Counted from the stretch's first letter, positions 10,366 through 21,950 are shown. The stretch: DNA of 64,000 nt from Endothia cerciana (GCA_026119935.1 JALRMH010000055.1:41001-105000); one strand, 5' to 3'. Numbers and translations are program-made. The notes: a model not told the origin generated them from the sequence alone.

Positions 10366-12873
10366 TCTCCTCCTCCTCCTTCTCCTGCTCCTCCTCTTCT
10401 TCGTCCTCCTCGCCCTCCTGTTCGTTCTGACCCGCATGGGTCTGCAGCGGGTTTCGCCTGTCGAGATCATCAGTTTCGTCTTGCTCGTCCTCAGACTTGT
10501 CGCTGTCACCAGTTTGCTCGGGGCCGCCTTCCTCGCTCAGGACAGTGTTCTCCGAGTTTCCGAAGTTGCTAGATTCACGCCTGATGGCGTCAAGACCCAA
10601 ATGACCTGCGGAGTCCTTGATGACTGTCTTAGGTCGAGACTCGTCTGCCTCGACAAGCCTGTGCTTGACATGGTTGACCTTGCTCTCCTCGCTGATTTTG
10701 AACATGAAGCCAAATCCGAGGATGAGGGGCTGGGGGGTCAGGATGTTCTTGTTGCCTCGCACCATGAAGCTTCCCGTCGGAAGGTACTCGCCGGTCGGTG
10801 CAGACTTGGACACCTGCTCAGCGTTGACCCACCAGCCCCCCATTCCGGCTTTGGAGTCCCAGGCGCTGGATGAACAGACCGACAGGCTACCCGCTTGGGC
10901 CAAGGTGGACGGGGGGATCGGTGCATCGGGCGTTTTGGGGTCGTTCTTGATGATGATAGATGCTGCCCCATGCAGATCAGCATGCACATAGACATCCCCT
11001 TTTCGAAGGTGCTTCTTGTATAGCATCTCGTTCTGACTGGCGTCTCGGCCGCCGATGACGAGATATCCATCTGAAGATAAAAACCACAAAAACTTCTCGA
11101 ACCACATCTGACGGCGCGTAAGTTGCAGCGCCGGCTTCTCCTGCTTCAAGCCCTTCTTCAGGTCCTGCGCGACCTTCTTCTCAGCGCTCTTCAGTGCTGA
11201 CACAGACTGCTCCACGGTTCTCTGCTCCTTCACGGCGGCTACCTTCTTCTGATCGTAGTAGTCGCGGGCGTTTGCAAACGGTGTTAGGCCGAGGTTGATC
11301 TCGATGGCGAGTCTGTTGTCAGGCGACTGAGCCTTTTCTTGCCTATCATCGTCAAAGTCCTCCTCAGAGCTAGTGCCATACCCCTCGTCCACCTCCCCTT
11401 CCCCTCCCCCCTGTTCTTCCCCCTCAACCTCTTCCTCCGCCAGGAGCAGGGTGATGATGTTCTGCTCCAGGTTCAGGGGCAGCTTGATGATCTCCGCGAC
11501 CGGGTTGTGTCGCTTTTGCTCCCTCGCAATCAGCTTGCCGACATTGACCCAGTCCATGCCCTGGAAAATGAGACCGTTGACAGCGTCGATGGCCTCCGCC
11601 ACACGGTCAGAGTTGGCCTCAATGGCCCCAGCCTTGCGCAGATTGAGCATCTGCGCCGCCTTGAGGCCCTCGACCTTCTGCTCCTGTATCGCACGGACCG
11701 CCTCGAGTTTCCTCTTTGCGGTGGCCTCGCGATCGCCCAGCCTGGCCTCTAGTTTCTGGCCCTCGATGGAGGAGAAGAACTCGTCCAGGGTCTTGTTGAA
11801 GTTGTCAAAGGTCAAGATGGCGTAATCGGCGTCGTCCTTGTATTTATGAGGCAAGAATGGCTGGAAGTCTTCGTACAGGAGCCTTTGCGCCTTCTCAGCC
11901 TCTGGCGTCGCCGGATCGGCCTCCTTGGCCTCGTGCTTCCTCGCGACAATGTAGCCCTTGCAGGCGGCCGCGCCAGTCACCTCGTCCACTATCCTGCGGG
12001 CTTCCTCCAGAGCCTTGAACAGTGCCTCGAAGAGCGCGTCGTTCTCAAGGACCTCGCCCGGCCTGACGGTGGGCTCGAACCCGGTTGCCGCAAAGGCATG
12101 ATCGACCACGATAGGAGGCAGCTCTTCCAATGATGTCGTAAGGCCCCTCCTCAGCCCGTCGCCGGGCCTCTTCTTGTGCTTCTTCCTGCTGGAAGCCTCA
12201 GCTGCCTCTGCCTTCTCGACCGACGTTGAGAGCGCGGTGCGGACGCGCTCTCGTGTCAGGGGAGGCACACCACCATAATTCTGCCGATTCTCGAGCGAGT
12301 ATGTCAAGCCAACCCTCTGAGGCTCCTGTGCCTCACCCTCGGAGACGTTGCGCAGGATGGCGAGGATCTTGAGGTCGGCGTCGGTGAGGATGACATTGCC
12401 GGCAGCAAAGAACTCGAGATAGAGGCGGTATGCGCCGTCACCGAACTGGAACTCTATGATCCTGTCGGTCCCGATCTGCGATATGGACGAGCATCTCCGC
12501 GTCTTGAGAAACTTTCTCAGACGCGCGGTGAAGGCGGAGGGGGCGGCAGCAGTGGCTCGCGTGAAGCCCGTCAGGTGGGTCCGGAAGCCAGAGTCGATGA
12601 TCAGCTGCTCCTTCTTCCCGGAGACGGCGAACTTGAGGAGGAGCTTCTTGGAGGAGATGTCGTAGATGTTGGCCAGGCGGAGACCGGCCAAGGCCTGGGA
12701 CAGCTCATGGGCCGTGACCTGGAGGGAGCAGCAGCAGAGTCAGCAGGCGTGGCTCAACCTCAGCACCAGCATCAGGATCAGTACCAGCAGTGCGTGCGCG
12801 AGGGCGGCCCACCCTGGGGGAAGGCAGGGAGGAGACATACCTTGACGTCCAGAGACGAGAACCGTTGCTTCAT
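9302..12873 (-). CDS. RQC2: Rqc2/NEMF (Tae2) ribosome-associated quality control factor, NFACT family
   Basis: Two exons, complement(9302-12718, 12841-12873), intron 12719-12840 (gtatgt..cag), 1149 aa. Exon 1 encodes only MKQRFSSLDVK, the invariant NFACT start, which decides the ATG at 12873. The N-terminal NFACT-N domain carries Asp9 and the Asp96-Arg97 pair, matching yeast residues needed for CAT-tail synthesis. Coiled coils follow (about 320-390), then the NFACT-R domain (about 550-670: FLSSDGYLVIGGRDASQNE, GDVYVHADLHGA) and the C-terminal NFACT-C domain (about 1020-1065, APWAAMAKCKYKVKIQPG). Known role: binds stalled 60S-peptidyl-tRNA, recruits Ltn1 and elongates the nascent chain. An Asp run near residue 800 is encoded by a GAT microsatellite and a Gly-rich tail by GGT/GGC repeats. 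Confidence 0.95.
10327..10365. repeat. (ATC/GAT)n microsatellite inside the Rqc2 coding exon
   Basis: About 13 uninterrupted trinucleotides, read on the minus strand as a run of Asp codons in the acidic linker of Rqc2. On the plus strand it yields a misleading Ile- or His-rich open frame. Confidence 0.9.
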
Positions 12874-15396
12874 GTTGTCGGGGTTTCCCCAGGTGAGACG
12901 TTCGTCCTGAACAGCAAGGACCCGCGGCTTGGGCTCGTCTCAGAGATTCCAGAGGCTCAGAGGGAAGTCCAGAACCTGCGGCCGGCGTGCCTGGGTGCGG
13001 TGCGGCGCCTGGAAGGAATGGTGGGGTCACTCCAGGGCCCTATCATTCGCTTGGAGGTACGTCATTGGCCCCTCCAGGGCCGACGGCACCCCCCCCCCCC
13101 CCAATTAACCCACACGAGGGAGGGAGGAAGGAAAAAAAGAAAAAAAGAAAAAAAAAGGGGGGGGGGGTTAGAGAAGGGCACCAGATGCATAGGAAGAAGA
13201 ACATACTCCCTGGGAACGAGCTAGGGACGAAAGCTAGACCCATGCCTGTGACATTATAACGTCCTCGTAATGATGTTCGACCTGTAAATAATATATATAT
13301 ATCTATAAATAAAAACAAAGATAAATAAAATTAATACCATCGTGTCGAGGTGCTCTGTGGTGACAACAGCAAGCATGTTATCTACCACTCTGGACCCAGT
13401 AACGGAGTCCACCCTCGCCATTGCAGAGGACCATCCTGCACCTAGTAATTTCTTTCCCCCCTCCAGGGACGCCGCTTCGAGGCTCGCTGTCCTGCCGTTG
13501 CACTCAACCCCCCTCCCCCCTCCCCCCTCCCCCCGGAGTACTTCAATCTCTCAAGCTACAGATTGGGGAATGGCGATATGTGAAGAACGCTCGCCAGCAG
13601 GTTTCAATATTGGCACAGGGGGTTACATCGATCGGCGGTTTGGCGCGAGCGTTCCCATGGCAACAAAACAGGACTCCTGCAGGACCAAGCAGGGCCAGAC
13701 CTTTCAGAGCATCCATCCTTCCGGAAGCCTGTGTGCTGCTGCTGCCATCGTAGCATGTTCGGATGGGAGGTCTGCGAGCCCTGTGGCCTGAGCGGGTGCC
13801 CAGGTTGTGTACAGGACCACAGAGGAGCCTGTTCGCCTCTGGTTGTTGGTCCGCCGGGCCCAGATTGATCACCGCCCTGGGGCAGGTCAGGCCAGGACAA
13901 GTGCAGCCTAGGTAGCACGCACCTACGCTATCGACCCAATGGCCATACAACACGCGAGCCTGGTCCCGATGTCAGCGGGCATCCCCGGATGGAGGTGCAG
14001 AAAAAGACGGGCTGGAGTGGCTGGGAGAACCCATCCCGGAGACCCAATTGTGTTGCGTTGCGCTGCACCGCACGTCTTCAACGGCGGGATCGGCTTGGCT
14101 GTGTTCCAGCCTACCCAAATATCCTTTTCTCGCTCCACTTCCCCAGCCATCTCTCATGCGCGGCGCGGTTCTCGTGCGGCGCAGGGCCTCTGCAGAGCAG
14201 TGCAGAGCGGTCCCACCGAGGAAGGGAAACGATCAGATCCATTTCAGATCCGGGCCAGGCTGATACGGTCAGATCCCGACTGCATGGGGATGGAGAAATG
14301 CGGTGGTTGGGCACCGGTGGCAGGCAGCGTACCGTACTCTTTGTCGTCGTCCACCCAGTGACATGCGCTACGGACGCGCCTACAGGATAGTGCATGACGG
14401 GCCCTGGGCCGGCGCTGGCCTCGAGGTCTGACAGCCCTCCAGCTAGCCCGATCGTGCGAGAGGACCTCAGAAACCAACCACCGGGGGGGGGGGGGGCGGT
14501 CTCGTTCGTTCCCGTACCTGACTGCCCCTCGCATCACCGCAGTGCGGCCGTCTTCCCGGCGATATCCCCTCTTGAGACCTTTATCAGCTTATACGGTCGA
14601 TGTCTCATATCGGGCAGCTCGTCTGCCCGGGGGCCAACCTGGTGGCCCTCGCGCCGAGCCGGGCTGGGAGGTTGGGTCTCAGACATGAGGACAAGGGTGG
14701 TCCGGAGCTGGAACCCTGGTCAGCCTGTCTGGCTAGGCTCGATCTGGGGTGGGATAAACAAGACGAGCTGCTGCGGCTATGCAGCTCTGGGCACAAGTCC
14801 CCACCCAAAGTAAACACACCTCTCAGCTTGTGACCGGGCCATGGGCGCCGCAGAGGGGGAGGCCCAGGCCTCTGGAGGGGAGGGGGGGGGGGAGGGGAAG
14901 GTGGACGGCCAAGAAGTAGCAAAGTGCCGTAGTAACCGTCCAGCGAATGCGAGGGCGAGGATGAGGGCGAAGGGCGGGAGGGGAGAGCTTGCTCGGCGGG
15001 CGTCCTCTGGAGTATTTCAATGGCCCGCCTCCTCTCCTCCCCTCCTCCTCTGCTCCTCCCACGTTTTCTCCCTCTGCTCCTGTTCCTAGTCCTCCTCTGT
15101 TCTCATCCGGACACAGCAACCGTAGCCTCGCATACAGCCTCAGCCAGCATATCCAGACCCTACCCTCAACCCGGGACCACCCCTTTCCTCTGTCCCTCTT
15201 CCTCCCCCCACCGGAACTCGATCGAAATCCAGAGTCCAAATAGAAGGAGTCCGTTCCATCCAATTGGTAGGGTCCTTCTCTTTCTCTCTCTTTTCTTTCG
15301 ACTTCTTTCCCCAGGAAGAAGCCAGAGGAATCTTTTTCCCTTCCTTGTTTCCTGAGACCTTGGCTTGCACAGTCAACGTCTTGAGAACGAGGTTGA
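12874..15396. other. Gene-free stretch between Rqc2 and hex-1
   Basis: 2.5 kb without a supported gene. It contains a C14 run (13089-13102), a G11 run (13157-13167), an AT-rich patch (13286-13335), a C-rich simple-sequence patch near 13507-13535 and a G14 run (14483-14496). From about 15030 it turns strongly pyrimidine-rich, consistent with the promoter and 5' leader of hex-1. Confidence 0.6.
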
Positions 15397-15430
15397 GAAG
15401 AAGACGACTCTGCGCGCCCATACAAGGCAG

Positions 15431-16126
15431 CCAACCTGGATTTTGAAGCGAGAGTCCCCGTCCCCTTCAGCATCTTCCCCTCGTCGTACCGCGACGCCGA
15501 GCAGAAGGAGTCGGTCACGACCACCCACGAGGAGGTGCAGATCGACCTTCCTCACCACCACAGGCCCGGGCGGGAAGGTAGTCAGTACTCTTCCCACTCC
15601 GCCGCTCCTGCCGGCCTTCCTCCTCGCGGGGAGCGTCGCTACTCTGAGGAAGAGGTCCGCATCGTCAGGGAGAGGGAAGACGAGCGCCACCACCGCCGCC
15701 CCGGTGTCCGTCGTGAGGAGTATTACCGCGAAGAGCTCAAGGAGCAACAGCCCAGGTATTGCCCAATACCCATCTGTTTTCGTTGCAGTCTTTCCTTGAG
15801 CCGCTCCAGGTCCCCTCGCTGCAGCGGCGTCGTCATCGACAAGGCCGTACCGAGCAAGCAAGGACAGGATGAGGGAGGGACCAGTGGGGAGAGCTGCCCT
15901 GACTCGACCGACCTCAGAGGCCCGGAGGGCCGCGCGAGCTTGTCGCCGCCAGCATCTGGGTCCTCCTGCTGCAGTCCTGCGTTATCCTGATGTCGGCAGA
16001 TGATGGCCGGAATAACCATCCCGTGGGGACTGATCGCTGACTTGAGAGTTATGAATAGACCTGCTCGTTCCACGTACTCTGACACTCACATCGAGATCGA
16101 CGCTCACCGGCCTCACCACCATCACG

Positions 16127-16160
<34 letters not shown>

Positions 16161-16618
16161 CCACCACCACGGTCGTCATCAGGAGCACCTGCCTGAGCAG
16201 TACTACAGCCCCATTGACAAGATCGAGCGTGAGTACCGTGCCCGATACCAACCCGGCTACCGTGAGGACGTACGCGTGACCGAGACCACTGTCGACGGAT
16301 CCTACCGCCGGCCCGTCGTCAAGGAGACCGTTCAGATCGACGAGACCACCGTCGACGGAGCCTACCACCGCCGACCCGTCGTCAAGGAGACCGTCCACGT
16401 CGACGAGACCATCGTCGACGGATCTTACCGCCGGCCCGTGATCAGTGAGACCGTACGAGTCGACGAGGCCACCGTCGAAACTCCCCGTATCCGCCCCTCT
16501 GCCAAGGATTACGTCCGTGTCGAGGAGACTGTCGAGCTCGACCGATCCGAGCGCCCCAGACGCCCCACACAACACCACCACGAACACAAAGCCAACATGG
16601 GTTACTTCGACGAGGATG
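15431..16618 (+). other. hex-1: In-frame 5' coding extension for a predicted long HEX-1 isoform
   Basis: Two exonic segments, 15431(?)-15755 and 16059-16618, run in frame into the short HEX-1 start at 16597. The intron 15756-16058 has donor gtattg, a gctgac branch site and acceptor aatag; only this acceptor keeps the frame. The first segment reads ARVPVPFSIFPSSYRDAEQ and a Glu/Arg-rich stretch. The second has poly-Gln (about 10) between His clusters and a tandem repeat (16261-16480) of the form ETxxxDETTVDGSYRRPVVK, three clear copies and decaying ends. The frame is closed upstream by TGA at 15394-15396 and contains no ATG before the short-form start, so the start must come from an unseen upstream exon or a non-AUG codon. 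Alternative hex-1 splicing is known in Trichoderma; the use of this extension here is inference. Confidence 0.6.
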
Positions 16619-17359
16619 GTGAGTAGCCTAGTTTTGCTTTTGCCCACCACCCCTGATCTCCTTCTGAATGCCCCCACGTGTAGGCCACCATCACTCTCTC
16701 CGGCACGGCATCCACAAGCTGGCCGACCGAGTCGCCCACCCTGAAGGTCATCGTAAGACCAGGGAGGTGGTCGAGGTCCGGGAAAGCCGTCCCCGACATG
16801 AGCACTCCCGACATGAACACTCGGCTTACTCTGAGGACTCTGCGCCGTATACAGTCACGATTCCCTGCCACCACATCCGGATCGGCGATATCCTGATGCT
16901 CCAGGGCCACCCGTGCCAGGTGATCCGCATCTCGAGCTCCAACGCCACCGGCCAGCACCGCTACCTGGGCGTCGACCTCTTCACCAAGCAGCTCCACGAG
17001 GAGTCCTCCCAGATCCACAACCCGGCACCCAGCGTCGTCGTCCAGACCATGCGCGGGCCCATCATGAAGCAGTACCGCGTTCTTGACCTCCAGGACGGCC
17101 ACGGTAAGTCTTGTCTTCTCCCCCGCCGGGGCGGTTCTCCCGCGCGCAACAAAAGCTGACCCGGCCTTTCACAGTCGTCGCCATGACGGAGACGGGAGAT
17201 GTCAAGCAGAGCCTGCCGGTCAGCGAACAGTCTAACCTGTGGGATCGCCTCTCCAAGGCCTTCGACTCTGGTCGGGGATCCGTGCGCGTGCTGGTGGTCC
17301 ACCATTACGGCCAGGAGATGGCAGTCGACATGAAGGTGCTTCATGGCTCGTCGCTGTAG
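16597..17359 (+). CDS. hex-1: HEX-1, Woronin body major protein
   Basis: Three exons: 16597-16618, 16684-17103 and 17175-17359; introns 16619-16683 (gtgagt..tag) and 17104-17174 (gtaagt..cag); 208 aa. The start MGYFDEDGHHH corresponds to the Neurospora start MGYYDDD. The body has the eIF5A-like double beta-barrel fold: YTVTIPCHHIRIGDILMLQG, then PCQVIRISSSNATGQHRYLG and VVAMTETGDVKQSLPV, closing with GSVRVLVVHHYGQEMAVDMK. Known role: self-assembles into the crystalline core of peroxisome-derived Woronin bodies that plug septal pores after wounding. The last three residues are SSL, not the usual SRL peroxisomal targeting signal. Between the start and the barrel is a His/Arg/Glu-rich linker of about 55 residues that is longer than in Neurospora. 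Confidence 0.97.
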
Positions 17360-17890
17360 AGGAGGCAGGTGAGACCCAGTGGGCCCGTCAAGCCCCCAGT
17401 GCGTGCCCGCCTGGTGATCCACTGCAGCTCGTCGTCCCCCAGAGGCGGCTCTGAGCTCGGTGTTGATCTCTCGCGGGGGCGTCACGCGTGGCTTGCCTGG
17501 TGTATGTGGTAATGACGGTTTATGATGGCATAAAAATGAATCATCGAAGTCGAGGGGAAAAGATCATGTCGTTCGGGTCTGCGAAAATTGGACAGGGCGT
17601 CTGGCCAAGACGAGACGGCTCTCGGGATCAAGGGTTTTCCATCTTAGTATTCGATGCCAGGATGATAGATAGGTAGTGTCTGTACATGATCTTGGGATGT
17701 AATGACAGTGGAACGTTGGATATGATGCCGCCTTGTTTGATCGTGTCGTCTACGTGCCATGGGCCAGAAGAGTACGGGCGAGCACTCCAGGTGCTTCAGT
17801 CCTGGGATTCTTCCCTTATCGCGCTATATACCATTGGACTTGCCCATGTGCCTCGTCCGTAGAGCTCTAGACCCGAGGCGGGAGGTTGAG

Positions 17891-17927
17891 CATCATCACC
17901 ATCATCACCATCATCACCATCATCACC
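17891..17927. repeat. 9-bp tandem repeat (catcatcac)n
   Basis: Four head-to-tail copies in noncoding DNA downstream of hex-1. Confidence 0.9.
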
Positions 17928-18243
17928 AGTTCCGCCCTGGCCATAGCTCGAGGGCAGGCTACTCAGGTACAACGAAGCCCTCACCCGTTCAAAGTAATAC
18001 GTACACTATCAACCATAAGGTGAATCCTAGTCACACTACATAGACAGCCAGTTACCCGAAACCATTTTACTGGCCACGCAGATCATATCACAGTATATTA
18101 TCTATCTTCTCGTTCGTCATGTCTAAATACAAAGCTGGGGTCAATTTTGGGATGGGGGAAGGTCTACCAGCGGAACTCGAACTTATGAACCCTGTAATAC
18201 TGACCCCCCCCCCCCCACACCCAATCCGTGATAGTTCTGGTTT

Positions 18244-18276
18244 GTGGTGGTGGTGGTGGTGGTGGTGGTGGTGGTG
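18244..18276. repeat. (GTG)n microsatellite
   Basis: About eleven trinucleotides upstream of the bleomycin hydrolase gene, close to a C13 run at 18204-18216. Confidence 0.9.
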
Positions 18277-18557
18277 TGGGGGTGCTGGCTTCCACAGACG
18301 GGTGTGGTACGGTTGGTCAGGCTGGCTGTATTCCGGTTCCCCGAGGATCTGATAAGCCAGCCACTCGCTCCCCTCCCCCAGTTTCATGATAGCCTTCCCG
18401 GCCCAGCAAGCATCCTTCCTGCACAAGAGGGGCTGCCGCAGTGTCTTTCGACAGCTCATTCACGAAGTGCTCGTCTGTCGTCCTATTCCTCGTGTCGGGA
18501 CGAGGTTCGAGATCTCTACACGACCCTTGCGCTGCTGATACACGCATGGTAGCAGCT

Positions 18558-20424
18558 ATGGGCTCCAACCAGTCCACGCCAACCGCCGCCGAGAAGGCCG
18601 TCGTCGAGCGCCTCCGCGCCCTCGAGCTCGAGAAGAAGCAGGCCATCAACGAAGACGGCTTCGTTGAGGTGGACAGCCCCGAGGGGGATGGCTCGCCCAG
18701 CGGGAAGGTCCTCGGCGCGCTGAGGCACTCGCCCACCACCCTTGATGTTGGAGAGCTGGAGGACTGGCAGGCCAGGCTGCTGGAGGATCCCAAGAACAGG
18801 TCCGTCGTACCGGTGAACCGCGCCCGGGATCACCAACCACTACGTGCAGTGATGTTTCCCCTTGAGGTGGCCTCATGTGTGTCTGATACCCTTCTCCCCG
18901 TGACAGGCTCGCCCTCTCGGCCCTGTCCGCCGCCAGTCCTCGTGACGTCCTGACGTCGCGCTCCGCCAAGATCGCCGACCAGCAGGTCTACAATATCAAG
19001 ATACCCTTCGAGGGCGCCCCCATCACCAACCAGCGGAGCAGTGGCCGGTGCTGGCTGTTCGCGGCCACCAACGTCTTCCGGGTCGCGCTCATGCAGAAGT
19101 ACAACCTGGAGTCGTTTGAGCTGAGCCAGGCGTGGCTGTTCTTCTGGTAGGTCTGGCCCGACACAGGTTACAGGGGCGCTATGGCGACCGGACAGGTCGA
19201 GCTAGGGGGACAGTGTTGATTGACCCTCCGAATAGGGACAAGCTGGAGAAGGCGAACTTCTTCCTCGAGCAGATCATCGACACATCTGACCTGGACCTGG
19301 ACTCCCGGCTCGTCCAGACCCTTGTTCAGGCCCCGCTGTCCGACGGCGGACAGTGGGATATGGTCTACAACCTTGTGACCAAGTACGGCCTGGGTGCGTG
19401 CTGTGCCTGCGTCCCACCACAACACCACGTTGCTGATGGCTGACACCACGAGCCCTTAGTCCCCCAGGTCCTCTACCCCGACTCCTTCAACGCGAAGTCC
19501 AGCGGGATCATCAACTCCATCATCTTCACCAAGCTGCGCGAGGACGCCCTCATCCTCCGCTCGATGCTGAGGTCGCCCTCCGCCACAGCCTCCTCCGTCG
19601 CCTCGGCCAAGGCCAAGATGCTGAAGGAGATCCACACCATCCTCACCCTGACCCTCGGCCCGCCGCCGGCGCCCACCGACGAGTTCACCTGGCAGTTTGT
19701 CGACAGGGGCGGCAAGGCCAAGGAGGTCCGCGCCACGCCCCTCGACTTCGCGAGCGACGTCTGGAGCGCCGACTTCCGGGTCACACCCTCCGTCATCTCG
19801 GGACTCGTCTCGCTGGTCCATGACCCCCGGAACCCGCCACTGTCGCTGCTCACCGTGGACAGGCTGGGCAACATCGTCGGCGGCAGGGGGATCACGTACA
19901 TCAACGTGGAGATGCACACGCTGAAGAAGGCGTGCGTGGCGATGCTCAGGGCGGGCCTGCCCGTGTTCTTCGGGAGCGATGTCGGCAAGTTCAGTGACAG
20001 CTCGGGCGTGATGGACCTGTCGCTCATCGACTACGAGCTGGGGTTCAACGTGAGCATGCTCGGCATGGACAAGGCTGCGCGCCTGAAGACGGGCGAGAGC
20101 GCCATGACGCACGCCATGGTCCTCACCGCGGTGCATGTCGACGAGAGGACGGGCGAGACGGTCAGGTGGCGGGTGCAGAACAGCTGGGGCACGGATCGCG
20201 GGATGGAAGGCTGGTTTGTCATGAGTGATGCCTGGTATGTTCTCCCCTCTCTGCCACCTTACGCTGGCGCGATCTTACTGACGGTCTTGTTGATTGGTAG
20301 GATGGACGAGTTTGTCTACCAGGCCGTGGTCGACCCGAGGTTCTTGTCTAGGGAGGTGAAGGACGTGCGCAACAAGGAGCCCATCGTCCTGCCCCTCTGG
20401 GACCCTATGGGCTCTCTTGCGTAG
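18558..20424 (+). CDS. LAP3: Bleomycin hydrolase / cysteine aminopeptidase (peptidase family C1B)
   Basis: Five exons: 18558-18799, 18907-19146, 19236-19393, 19460-20234 and 20301-20424, 512 aa; all junctions restore conserved text (LFFWDKLEKAN, KYGLVPQVLYPDSFN, SDAWMDEFVYQAV). The papain-type triad is visible: Cys129 in SSGRCWLFAATNVFR, His431 in GESAMTHAMVL and Asn454 in RVQNSWGTDRG. Known role: cytosolic homohexameric aminopeptidase that trims peptides and inactivates bleomycin and homocysteine thiolactone. The chosen ATG (18558) begins MGSNQS, an N-myristoylation-type sequence; an in-frame ATG 12 bases upstream (MVAA) is the alternative. The protein ends DPMGSLA without the extra residue that yeast and human enzymes carry after LA. 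The first donor is gtccgt, a weak consensus. Confidence 0.95.
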
Positions 20425-21950
20425 GGGCATTTTGGATAGGGGGGAGGTCCTCCCTCTTCACAGCAGTCGGGCCTACTGGGCGTTCACGTCCGTACAGAGA
20501 TAATCAATGCCATGGACAGCACCGTCGGTGCCCAGGACCCGGTGTTGCGGCCTCGACACGGGCCTGACAGATTGCAGTTCGTACGGAGGCTGTTGTAGTC
20601 TATGGCTCGGCTTGCATCAGTGATACACGTTACGTCAGATATCGGGACGCGACCCTGATGAACGGGGCCCGATCAGCCCTGGCGATGTCAGGAGCTCCTG
20701 GCTGGAAGCTGTCCGAGGAGGTGGTGGGACGCCACTCCTCCTCCACCACGCACGAGGACGGGTGATCACCGGGGAGAGAGCTGCAGACCGCTCCTTGCCT
20801 CCCCCCCCCAACCCATCATACATAAGCCGTACCACACGGACAGTTGTCCAATAAAGGCCGACGCTCGACATGACTTTGGGTGTGCAAGCAATGAGCCAGC
20901 CGGAACCCGTTCGGCCATCGGACAAAAAGGGTAATAGTACTGGCCCCACCCAGACCTGGTCGCATCAGTATAACCCCCGACATTGGCCTTCGATATTCCT
21001 TTCCCCGCGGGCCTCAGGCACCGGACATTGTCTCCTCACGCGGCCGTTGAACTCCGCCGGCAGTTCGTGAACGGGAGGGGGGGGGGGCCCTGCCTCTGGC
21101 CGTCTAGCCGAACAGATTCTTCGTTCCCTGGCCACCCTTCCCAACTGCAGGGCGAAAACAGGCCCGAGGTCAGGCACCAATGAAGCATACTTGTGCAGTA
21201 CAAACCTGGCAGATCTGAGGGCAGACCAGGGCACGAACATGCTATGTAGTATGTTCCGGGGCTGATCCTTACCAGGTTCGGCACGCCAGGTAAACTTTTT
21301 ATCTGGCTATAATATTGTAATCTTGGTATCGAGCCTGCAGATTGGGGAGGGGGTTTCTTATTTGTCGACAGGCCCCAAGGCTGGAAAGGAGGGGGGGGGG
21401 GGGGCATTCCCTCTAGTCCTCACCCCCGTGGCGAACTAGTCACTATCTATGGGATGTAGTACCTTGAAGCGGCCTGGGCCTGCTAATGATACCGGCGGAC
21501 GAGGCATGTTCCTGTGATGTGTTAGGTGGTGGACGACCTACCGTAGTACCCTAGCATGGAGAACTATAGCACATAGGTACATAGTAATGCCGCGGATACG
21601 GGCTCGTTCGTTCGTTGCAAGGCTTGATTAGTGACTGCCCGCGAGGAGCACTACATGCATGATAATGATACGGCGGCATCGCATCGAAGGACCAGACACC
21701 AGGAGCCTGTCCGCGCTCGCCGTGGCCCGCAGATGGTGTCAAGGTGTGCATCACACTACTGCACCACGCACCAGGGCGTGGCAGCGTGGGATTGATTTGC
21801 CTCGACATAGTGTGCTGTTACTATGTAGTAGCAGAAGACAGATCGGCCGTCGTATCCGAGGGTCTCCAGGGCCCCCCAAACCTGACAGCGTGCTGCGGAA
21901 TATCTGTGGAATCCTGTGATGACCCGGGGGGGGGGAGGGGGGGCAAGGAG

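Larger units (their letters stand above)
17360..18557. other. Intergenic region between hex-1 and bleomycin hydrolase
   Basis: 1.2 kb with no gene. It should contain the hex-1 3' UTR and the promoter of the next gene. It carries a catcatcac tandem repeat, a C13 run (18204-18216) and a GTG repeat. Confidence 0.6.

Noticed and set aside
9824..10873. 349-codon plus-strand frame opposite Rqc2 with Ile/Leu runs
   Set aside because: It is the antisense reading of the acidic and GAT-repeat region of Rqc2, whose own frame has full domain support.
18441..18557. Longer N-terminus for bleomycin hydrolase (39 extra residues, MSFDSSFTKC...)
   Set aside because: The extra residues have no family counterpart, and the upstream start is not an ATG; the MGSNQS start fits fungal relatives better.
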